Position numbers and translations under genes: made by a program. The notes below the pieces were generated by a model. That model made no database searches. It worked only from the letters and a program-made list of their open reading frames with translations, and was not told where the DNA came from. A stretch of DNA of 64,000 nt from Camellia lanceoleosa (taxonomy: Eukaryota; Streptophyta; Magnoliopsida; Ericales; Theaceae): assembly GCA_025200525.1 (NCBI GenBank), contig CM045767.1, positions 118,666,021-118,730,020 on the forward strand, read 5' to 3'. Shown here piece by piece: positions 35,271-47,200 of the stretch (its first letter is position 1; each line of letters starts with the position of its first letter).

Positions 35271-38200
35271 GTTAGTTTCTTATTACTGATTTGATAGTGT
35301 ATCATCAATGTGTATAATCTTTGTAGTTCTCTTGTTTTACACTCGGTTTGGATTAAGGAGGTAAGAAAAACCGATAAAATTGAGCCACCGACCGAAATTT
35401 TAGATTTTGGTCTGTTTTTCATAAGGAAAATGACTTGGAGACTTGGACCCCACAGGGCCACCCCCACGACCCCTCTCGCTGTGACTGGCCACTTTTCTTT
35501 TTTTTTAATTTTTTTTTTCTTCTCCTCCAATCACCAATCCGACGGTGTGTGTGGGGCGGTGATTGAAGGGGATCTCAATCACTTCTGTTTTCATAACATA
35601 CCGTCTGTTTCGATTTTGAAACTTTTTATACCGAAACAAATTGAATTGACCGAATATTATATTTAAATATTTTTATTTTATAATTTTTTATAATTAATAT
35701 AATATACTTCTATGATAAAAATTAGGGTAAAAAATATTTATAGAGCAATTTTAATATATTTTCAATGTAAAATTCTATAATCTGTTATAAAATCTTTTAA
35801 AATTTTATGTAAATTTCTCTTCTACATCAAACCGACAAAACCAATAAAATTGAACCGTAGGATAAGGGCAGCCGCATTAGCCTCAGCAAATTTTGAGCCG
35901 AATTATAATCCAAAATTCACTTTTGTATTTTAACTAGCCTCTTTTTTATGTACACACTCTATCGAACTTTCTATGTAAAAATTCTATTCCATTAAAATAT
36001 TATTTTTTATTCTTTTATCTTTTTCAATTTATGATGGATTACTCCCAGTAGCAAACAAGAAGCAAACAGTAGCAACACAATCACATAGGGAGGTCAATCG
36101 GCTGGACGACTGAGCAGTTGACCTGTCAGGCCAATTTTGGGCATTTTCCTTCTTTGTTACAGGGAGCTCATGGTACATTCGGGAGGACATCTGGGTGGAC
36201 GACCGTCGACCGGCCATGGCTTTTTAGCCCAGCTTTGCTCCAGAAAATATAATAAAAAATATATTACCATATGAATAGTGCCTCAACAAATCAGTTGAGG
36301 CACTGTAGCAAAGTCAAAATGAATGAAGAGAGTAGGAGTCTAGTGGTGCTGATATTCACAGGTTTTGCTCTCTACAATAGCTTCAAAGCCATTGTAGAGA
36401 GGTTGATGCAGATGCTCTAAGGTCTATATCGGTTTCTCAATCATAAAAATCGAAAGGATCGGTTCAGTGATAAATATATTCTTAACACCGACCGAACCAA
36501 ACAGGGGAGGTGAGAAAAGAAAAGAAATGATTGTGTTGTGAGAAAAGAAAAGAAATGATTATGATTTTTTATGATTTAAAAGAGAAGATAATGTAATTTC
36601 TCACCTATCTTATTTGGATAGAGTAAGTAAGAGAAAGGAAAAAAAAGTGTTTTATTTCATTTTATTAAAATAACCTTTCATATTAGTAAGTTATGTTTTT
36701 TTATAATGGTAAGTTTGGTATTTTAAATAAGTTTCATTAAATCTAATTCTTTTCTTATCAAATTTCACCACTTTTAGTGAGAAACAAAACACAGATTTGG
36801 TGAAAGTCTATTTCTCACCATCTTTTATCATTTGTCACTATATCTCACCTTGCTTGACCATTCAAACAAGTGAAGGGTTTTCAATTCTCACCATTTATTT
36901 TCTTTTCTCACCAAACCCTTTCATTCAAATAGTGTTAGGGTTAATGACATTTTTAGCCAACCCAAGTGTTGGCCGGGTGGTCAAGGCTTGGGTTGGGGTG
37001 TGGTCCATGTTCGAAATGTCCTAAGTGCAAACAATTTGTTATGGCTAGTCCACACTAGGTTTGCCTAACTAATGGATGGTGGGGACAGGATGGATCCCTA
37101 ATTAATTAGTTCTTAAGACCAAATACCGAGTTATCAAAAAAAATTACATTTTTAACCAAAATATGGTAGAGCATCTCCAATTGTTCATCAAATCTTTCAT
37201 CAAATTTGGGCAAAAATTTGATGAAAAGTTTGATCTCCAATGGTGAACTAATATTTTCATCAAATCTGGTCGGTCATCCAACCGAGAGTAAATTTTTGGT
37301 TAATAAGGCCAAAATCCGGTTGTCCACCAATGGCTACCTATAAAATTTGATGAAATGCTAAATGCTTCCTTGATTTGATGAAAAATATACCTCTCCCTTT
37401 ATTTGTTATCAATTTGATAAAACGGTTGGAGCACCGTTTTTGCCAAATTTTCATCAAATTTAAATTTGATGAAAGATATGAGTCTAGATTGGAGATGGCC
37501 TTATTGGTGTTATTTTGATCTTCATTGTATAGAAAATGTTTCAATTTTGGAACCTAACTCCATCTGTAAAAATCCAGTTAAATGTGAAAGTCCCTTAAAA
37601 TTACTTTTATTTTTCAAAATGTGTGATATGTGTGTGAAACTCACTTTATAAAATTACACTTTAGTCCCAAAAATATGGTACATCATCTCTAATCTTTTAC
37701 CTTTTCTTTCATCAAATTTATAAAGAAGTGCTTAAAAATCATAGCCAATCCTTTTGTCAAATGTTCATCAAATCATTTTTTTCATCAAATTGAGAACTCA
37801 TCGAATCCTTAGCAAATTTAAATTTGATGAACATTTTAAAAAGATGGCAAATTTGATGAAAAGTAAAATTCGGGATAAGATGAGAATTTTCATAAAGATT
37901 TGATTAAAATTTGATGAAAGGATTGGGATAGTTCATATCAAATCAAACTTTTTTCTCAAATTGAGAATCAAATTAGATGAAAAAATTGGTAAACGATTGG
38001 AGATACTCTTATATGTGTCATTTTGGTCTACATAGTTACACATTATATCTGACTGTAATGGTGTCTATTAATGGAGTTAGGTTAGGGAACAAATTAAACC
38101 CTTGTTATACATTCGAAACTAAATTGACACAATTTAAGGTATTTTGATTGTTCGGAGGGAAGTGATAGTAATAATCTTAAATGAGATAGTTCTTCTTGTA

Positions 38201-41200
38201 AATTAGAGATATATTGGAAACTATCATTAATTTCAGTACGTAATTCAGAAATTAAAAACATAATAGGCAAATATCACACTTATATTAAAATAAGAAATAT
38301 AAGATTACAAGGTAAAGGAAAACTTACAAAGGATTACAATTTACAATGGTGGAAACAGATTGGATAGAGCATCCAATATAATATGCCCATTAGTAATAAT
38401 TACACTCCTAATTACACTTACACTTACAATCACACTCTCACACTTAGCTAATATACAGATGTTTGGATTTCTGAAAGCGTGTCTCTACTTCTATTGAAAG
38501 AGGTTGCTTATGTAGAGCTAGGAGGTTGGAATTGAAATGGTTTGAAGTCCGAAGAGATAAGGGGGAATCTACTTTTATTTTGTTGGTGCAAGGAATCTGC
38601 TTTTGTTGTAGGCGTCACGTGGGAGATGCATTATAGGAATTTGCTTTTGAGCTGGAAAGTAGTAGGGACAAACTTACTTTTGATTATTTTCAATCTTCAC
38701 CACCGACGGTCCATCCACCTCAAAAGATATTGGGTAGGTTTGGTTTGTGTTTCTGAAAAAAATTTCAGAAATTTTCTCTACAAATAAATTTCAGAAATTT
38801 TCTCTACCAAACAAATTTTCTCAAAAAAATTTCCCAAAACACACAAACCAAACAAGTTTTTCAAACAAATCTCTCTCACACACACATCAAATCAATCACT
38901 TTTTCCAAAACTCTCTCTCAAAACAATTTTCCAAAACAAATTTCCCAAAATACCAAACCAAACATGTTTTCGTACTTTTTATCTCTAAAACACATCTCTC
39001 AAACACAAACCAAACATACCCATTATTTTTGGATGGCATATAATTTGAAGAACTCTCAAGCTACTTTCTCCAAAGGAGGACCCAATTTCAAAACAACATC
39101 TGTTACTTCTGCTACCGCTAATCATGGTTATTATACTCATGATACATCATACCCCATCGTTCCATTAATTACTGGTCACATTGACCAATTACAGCAAAAG
39201 CCCAATATCAAACCTGAAACCCTCATTTCCGCTTATTTTCCAAATAACTGGCATTATCCTCCACATTCTGGTCGTTATTCCCGCCTTTGTTATGAAAAGA
39301 TCCTTGAAGAAACTAACTCTACCTCCATTGACCATGTCTATTCTAAAGAAAATAAGACCCTTCTTCAATATTCCAAACTTCACATTCTCAAAATTGTTTC
39401 TCCAACTGAATGGGTTCATCCTACCATGTTTCGAAAATTCTCCGATTCTCACATTAAACCTGCTCAATATAACTATTATGATTATCAACAAGCATGGTTT
39501 CATTTTTTTCTACTTCCAAAATCGATTTTTCCAACACTCCTGGTGGATTTGATTTGGACCCAACTTTACAGTCACTATTGGGGATATCCCTACATGGTTT
39601 GAAACCTGGTGGCATCAATTTGGCCTCCAATTTGCTGCTCTATCTGATCCTCTACAAGACTCTTATCATATTTATCGGTCTGAGGTTGAACCTCCATTCC
39701 CTGAATTCCTCTACTTTGTTATTGATTTTAAGCTCCCATGGATGATGGCATGGCAATCTAACACTTCTTTCCCACATAATACCCAATATCTCACCCGGCA
39801 GATAGCCACTGAATGGTGGAAAAATTGTAATATTCCTCAAGAGCATTATCTAGATCAACTCTGTCAATACTACAAGAAGCAGAAACAAATTGCATCCATC
39901 AATCCTGCCCCTTCTATGGCTTCTTCCAGCCCAAAATCCTTAAAATCTTTTGATTATGACAATTTTAAACTCGAACTTGAAAAGAAACTAAAAGATAAAT
40001 ATCCCTCAATTTCCAAGAATGAATTTGAACATAAATATAAAAGAGCAATTAAAATGAAAATGATTCTCATGGCTGAAGTAGAATCCCTATCTGATTTTGA
40101 TAAAGACATTGATTAGAGATTCTTCCACCTACATCACTGAAGCAAGGTCATCGACAGTCTCTCCACTAGTCTCTCCAACATCTTCTCCCACACGGATTCC
40201 AACTCAAGACTTGGACGACGACTATTCTGACACCTGCCAAGGAATTGACCTCAATAATTTATAAAACTTGATTCCATTTATATTGCTCTAACAATGCAAC
40301 TCAATAATTCAAAAGCAAGTTTGTCTATACTACTTTCCAGCTTAAAAGCAAATTCCTATAATGCATCTCCCATGTGACACCTACAACAAAAGCAGATTCC
40401 TTGCACCGACAAAAGAAAAGTAGATTCCTTCTTATCTTTTCGAACTCCAAACCATTTCAATTCCGACCTCCTAGCTCTATATAAACAACCTCTTTCAGCA
40501 GAAGTAGACAGCTTTAAATCCAAACATCTATATGTTATCTAAGTGTGAGAGTGTGATTGTAAGTGAGAGTGTAATTGGAAGTGTATTATTACTAGTGGGC
40601 GTATTATATTGGATGCTCTGTCAATTTGTTTCCACCATTGTAATCCTTTGTAAGTTTTCCTTTACCTTATAATCTTATATTTCTTATTTTAATGTAAGTG
40701 TGATGCTTGCCTATTATGCTTTTAATTTCTGAATTACGTATTGAAATTAATGATAGTTTCCAATATATCTCTAATTTACAAGAAGAACTATCTCATTTAA
40801 GATTGTTACTATCACTTGCCTCTGGACAATCAATTATCAATTATAGTAAAAGAATCTCCACTTTGAAAAGAAAAATCAAAGATGAACAGGCTTCTATAAA
40901 ATGCCTTCAAAAACAGTTTTAATCTTTAATTCTGAATTAGTCTGCATCACTATGATTATAATACCTGGGACTCCTTTTGGTATCAAAGCCAAGTTACTTT
41001 CAGAGTTGTTTTATTTCTTACCATTTAACTTGCGTGTCACCCAAGTCGCAAAAGTCTGTAAGCCATTAGGTCTTTAGGCAAGAGGCAATTGTTGACCATC
41101 TAAGCTTAGGCTAAACCACCTGTTGACAGACACAGTTAATATGGCAAGATTATTTAAAACATTTTTTAATCTAATTTTTGGTGAAGGTTCCTCAACAAAA

Positions 41201-44200
41201 ACAATCATTATCAATCAAAGTGATTTAGATATAGAACGAATTGAAGAGCGTCTTAAAAATTAGAAATTGCTTACTAAAGATATCTATTGTTTATATGACA
41301 AAAATTCAAACTCAAACAAACCTACAAGATTAAGACGGTTGAACAAATCTTACCTGTTACTCAAGACAACCAAAATTTTCAATTACTCAACCGCGACACC
41401 ATTCTTTAAATTCTAGAAAAAATTTAATTTCTTTACGTCTTGGTCTAGTCCAAGTCAGAATAAAACCTATGACATGCATGCATCTCAACAAATCTATCTT
41501 TTGTACTCTTCGAGATATGCGTCACCATGATTATGATGACTCTTTGTTAGGGATTATCAATTCTAGTCTTGCACAGGGACCTATCTATTTTGAGTGTTTT
41601 CCTAATTTTGAAGTATCATTAATAGATCCAACAATTCTTAAGACTCTTACGCTTAACATCCAAACCAAACACTATAAAATGGATTCCTCAACTTTTAACA
41701 TCATGGTTTGTTATCGCGTCTATCTTAAGGCCATGACCACCTCTTGCCCTAGCTTTAAATATATCGCACCAAACCGTAAACAATCCACTATCCTATTTCA
41801 AGCTCTCATCAAGAGCATGCCGAAGTAACGGTTCCCTAGGTTATAACCTGGCAAGAAGTCTTACAAGCTGATGCTAACAATGAAGAAAATACATGGGTAA
41901 TTCCCAACGCTGTCCCAACTCTTACCTATCAACCCTATACAAATCCAAACACCATTCTCCAAAATCCAAATGGTTCTATTGTACTCTGCTTCCAATGATC
42001 CCAATTTGTTCGAACTCAATCACAAACCTCTTCCCAACCACCTTCTACCTCTACACGATATCATACTCCCGCACAAAGTCCTTAGTATCCTCATCGGCAG
42101 TCAATAGATATACCTTTACACTCTACACGCCGACAACCCAATCAAATTCCTCACACCAATTATGCTGATTTTAGTCGGTTCTCTCAAGATATTGATTTTG
42201 GCATAGACTCTCTATTTATTAATGTTATTCAAAATGATTTCCCAATTAATCACAACTTACTTTCCAAAGAATACAATGCCCATATATCTCGCACAATCGA
42301 ATTTATTCCAAGCAAAACCATACCATTCCCCAACAAGAAGTTATTCGATCTGAATATTTTCTTACCGTACAAACTCTACAAAATCATATACCTTTTTTCC
42401 ATTGGTATTTCAATCAATACTGCCCTCATCACCAAATAGAAGTTCCACAATGCCTCCTCACAGCACATTTAAATGTCGTATAAAAAAACTGGCCTGTCCT
42501 CAGTGGTGAACCCATTCAATCTGTTCATCCTCCCAGCAAAACTTGTACCCTTCGTGGTGTCGGATTTTCCTTTTATGCCAAACCCTATAACCGACCTCTG
42601 ATGGAAGGCTCCTAATCATCTAGAACTACCCCTTCAACTAGTTATGACATTGGACAAGTTTATGAACAGTTAAATTTTACAAATTTACACCTTCAAACAA
42701 TTGGTGAACAAACTACCCGTATTGAAGAACGAGTCGATCGACTTTATATCTATGTTCCTTCAGATCAGGTCAGACAACCTTCCTTGATTCAAAATCTACC
42801 TTATCCAGCCTATTCTTTTACCAGTCCCTCTAATGAATTTTTAGCCGAACTTAACAAACGCGAAGAAATTCTTACCAAAGTCTTCAATGACAATGAACCC
42901 ATCCATTATCCTATTGTCGATACCTCCAATCCTTTTACTCCAAAAAGAGAAGGCAAAGATATAGCTACTCATACTGGTACAATTAATGTACTCCAAGATG
43001 ACACATTATTGCAAAATTTATATGAACAATTCACATCAAATACTCCAATCCAAATTCAAGAAACATCAATGATTTCTGCTCAACCACCAATGCGAAATTA
43101 TTATCCATGACCTACCCCAATTGATCTTCAATTAGAAGAATGCCATTTTGATACTCTTTTTTCCTATTTCGGCAGTGATCTATGTGAACGGAATATCGAT
43201 GGCAAGTCTGATTACCAAATTCTCAATCTCGGCTAGCATATGGTCATGATTGCCAATACTACCCTTGCTAAACATCCCTCTAACAATAATGATGGCACCG
43301 TTGCTCGAATGCTTATTTTCGGTTTTTCTGGCCAGCTCAAAGGCTGGTTGGACAATTATCTCACCCAAGAACAACGACAGGCGATCTTAACTGTCGTTAA
43401 ACGAGATCAAACTGATACTCCAATCCTTTATCCAAATACTTGCCAACCTATTAGTGATGTTGTTACTATATTAACTGCCATAACTCAACATTTCATTGGC
43501 AATACTCAAATTATTCTTGAACGATCTAAAGAACTCCTTATCAATTTGAGATGTCCAACTTTCATCCATTTCCATTGGTACAAAGATATATTCTTGATGC
43601 AGCACACGTAGGTTTGAAGCAAGTTTAAGCTAACTGTTTATGGGCTGGAAGTAGTAATCTGTGAACAAAGGCAATAGGAAAAGAGAAAAAGATGAAGAAG
43701 ACTAGGAATCACTCCTAGAATCCCTTAGGCATCACACCTAGGTTTGGGTTGTATCACATAAACCCTAAAGAGGCTCATAGCTCTGAAAATTATATAAATT
43801 CTGATTGTTATTTTATTAGAAGCAATAGATTGCTTTATATAGGACTAGAAGACTTCCTTAACCAACTAGGACCAAAATAGGAAACTACGAAAATTACTAC
43901 AAAATCTTTGACTTCTAAAAAAATATTAATTGGTATCCCCGGCGAGTTAAATGCATGGAACCACTCGGAAAGATCATGGTCAAGACGACAAAACTCATCA
44001 TCAGTGATCCAAGTACAATCTGCAAGTGGACGTCCTTTCCATTTAATAAGATATTTTTGATGGCCACCTCCTCGAGTAGAAACCAATTGGTGATCAATAA
44101 CATCTTCAATCTTGTTGTGCAAACATGGTGGTGGTGGGAGATGAGCATTTGGAGCATTCGGAAAAGAAACAACACTCTGGCCAGTGTAGAGAGTTAAGTC

Positions 44201-47200
44201 CTCAATGTTGAAGACATTACTGATGCCCATGTCTTTAGGAAGGTCAAGGACATAAGCATTAGAGCTTTATTTGCTTCACAATTTTGAAAGGCCCAGCACT
44301 CTTTGAATGGAGCTTCTTGTAAACACCCTTGGGATACCTTTCAGGTCGAATTCGCACCATAACCATGTCACCTTCCTGAAATTCTGTGAACCTCCTATGC
44401 AAATCTGCATATGCTTTGTAGCTTTGGTTGCTCATAGCAATCTTCCTACGAACATCTTCATGTATATCCCGAATATGCTTGACAAAGGCATCAGCTTCAG
44501 CATTTGGACGGGCTTCGATAGGTAAAGGAACCAAATCTATTGGTTTCCTAGGTAGGATACCTGTAACAATCTCAAAAGGACTGCGACCAGTTGACCAGTT
44601 CACAGAGCTATTGTATGCAAATTCAGCAATGGGAAGAATCTGATCCCAGTTTGAAACATGATCACCAACGAGGCATCGAAGAAGGTTTCCCAAGCTGCAG
44701 TTTATAACTTCCGTTTGGCCATCAGTTTGATGGTGAAAAGAGGAGGACAATTTCAACTTTGTATTCAGCAATTTCCATGTAGTGCGCCAAAAGTAGCTTG
44801 TGAACTTCACATCACGGTCCGAAACAATGGTTTTAGGAACACCATGTAACTGAACTACCTCTTTAAAGAAGATTTTGGCAATATGTACAGCATCCGATGT
44901 CTTGGAATAAGGAATAAAGTGCGCCATTTTTGAAAATTGGTGACCACTACATAAACAGAATCATGGCGTCACAGTGTTGTTGGCAAACCAAGGACTAAGT
45001 CCATGCTTAGGTCTTGCCAAGGTTCATGGGGTATAGGTAGAGGCATGCAAAGGCCTATATTGTGCTTTTGTCCTTTGGCTAGTTGACAAATACGACATTG
45101 AGAAACAATTTTAGCAACATCCCTCTTCAGACTAGGCCAATAAAAACAATCCTCTACCATCGCAATAGTTTTATCATGACCAAAGTGACTTGCTGCTCCA
45201 CCGGCATGTAATTCCCATATCACTTGTTCCCACAATGATGTATTAGGCAAACAAAGACAAGTTCCCTTGACGAGATATCCGTCATGTATAGAAAAGTTCA
45301 CATAAGCGGCATGCTGTCCTGCCAACAAACTGCTATAAATGACACTAAAATCCTTGCAGGTTGGGTAGTCTCGCTTGAGCAAATCAAAGCCAACAACTTG
45401 GACAGCCATCGAAGTAAGGATATACACTACTCTGCTAAGAGCATTGGCTGCTTTAGTCTCGGTACCAGCTTTATGTTTGAGGATAAAAGAATATTGCTGC
45501 AAGAAGGAAACCCACTTACCATGTCGATGATTCAATTTCTTTTGAGAATTGATATATTTGAGTGCCTCATGGTCTGAATATAAAACAAATTCTTGAAACA
45601 CGAGATAATGATGCCAATAGCGAAGTGCCTGAACCACAGCATAAAACTCCTTGTCATAAGTGGAATACTTTTGCTTAGCGTCATTTAACTTCTCACTAAA
45701 ATAAGCAACAGGATGTCCTTCTTGACTAAGAACCCCTCCAATACCCACATTAGAAGCATCACAAGCAACCTCAAATACTTCAGAAAAATCTGGTAGCTGA
45801 AGTACGGGTGCTTCGGTCATTCGTTTCTTCACTTCTTCAAAAGCTTTGGTTGCTGCACTTGACCAAGTAAATTGTCCTTTCTTCATGCAGTTTGTTATGG
45901 GGGCCATTATACTGCTGAAACCTTTAATAAACCTTCGGTAGAATGTAGTCAAACCATGGAAACTCTGGACTTCATTTATTGTGGCAGGCAGTGGCCAGTT
46001 TTGAATAGCTTTCACCTTGCTTGGATCAGCTTCTACCCCTTGTGCAGAGACAATAAAGCCTAGAAACACAACCCTTGAATTCATAAAGCAACACTTCTTT
46101 AAGTTTACATAAAGCTTCTTTCGACGAAGAACTCTCAGATTTACTTAGTTGCTGCACTTGACCAAGTTCAGCCAACAATTTCTGAACTTCTTTAAGCAAC
46201 ACTCGGCACATTCGTCTTGATAGTCATACGGCAAGTACTTTTGTTTCATTCGCTGTTTCATCTCCTTCCAATTAATAATGCGTCCTGCAATCCGGAGTTC
46301 ATGTTCCACCCCAGACCACCAAATTTGGGCTTGACCTATAAGCTTCATTACAGCAAATTGAACTTTCCGATCATCTGACATATCGAACTAGTCAAAGTAC
46401 CTCTCCAATGTAGTAAGCCAATCCGAAAATCTTGAGGGTCAATCCTACCATCAAAATCTGGAACGTCAACACACACTTTCTTAGTTATATCTCCAGCAGT
46501 ATCATATGGATCTTGCTTCTCATACTTTCCAAGCTCAACAACTTCATTGGCTATATCCAAAAGAGAAGGGTGTAGCCTCTCTAAGGGACACAATGCATTA
46601 GGGTTAGCCATATCCTGTGGCAAAGTACCAGAATCTTCTATTTCAGTTTCTTCCTTAACACCCTTTCCATGTGGTTTTGCACTACTGGTTGAAGGAGATT
46701 CAGAACCATTCACAGCACTTCAACTTTTCTGAGGATTGGAGGCTTCACTCTCAAATATTTTTGCTTCCAATTCATCAACCCTTTCCATGATCATGTGTAG
46801 AAAATCATCTCGCTGTTTGTCTGTGAGTTTGCCCCTGAAACTTCGACCGCTTCTAGTTGCCATAGGATCAATTTGCTCTGATACCAAAACTGTGCAGCAC
46901 ACGCAAGTTTGAAGCAACTTTAAGCTAACTGTTTATGGGCTGGAAGTGGTAATCTGTGAACAGAGGCAATAGGAAAAGAGAAAAAGATGAAGAAGACTAG
47001 GAGGCATCACACCTAGGGTTGGGTTACATCACACAAACCCTAAAGAGGCTCATAGTTCTGAAAATTTTATAAATTCTGATTGTTATTTTATTAGAAGCAA
47101 TAGATTGCTTTATATAGGACTAGAAGACTTCCTTAACCAACTAGGACCAAAATAGGAAACTACTAAAACTACTACAAAATCTTTGACTTCTAAAACTTAT

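Larger units (their letters stand above)
35271..38056 (+). other. GT14 intron 1, left part: MITEs and a SINE
   Basis: AT-rich intron sequence with several small elements listed separately. Stretches around 35335-35420 and 36420-36505 share cggtttgg/accgaacc words in inverted orientation and may be the two ends of one decayed element. No coding sequence. Confidence 0.6.

Noticed and set aside
34946..35275. An alternative GT14 start downstream of the frameshift
   Set aside because: There is no ATG at a suitable place in the catalytic frame, and the membrane anchor would be lost. The ATG at 34744 encodes a family-like N-terminus, so the frameshift explanation is better.
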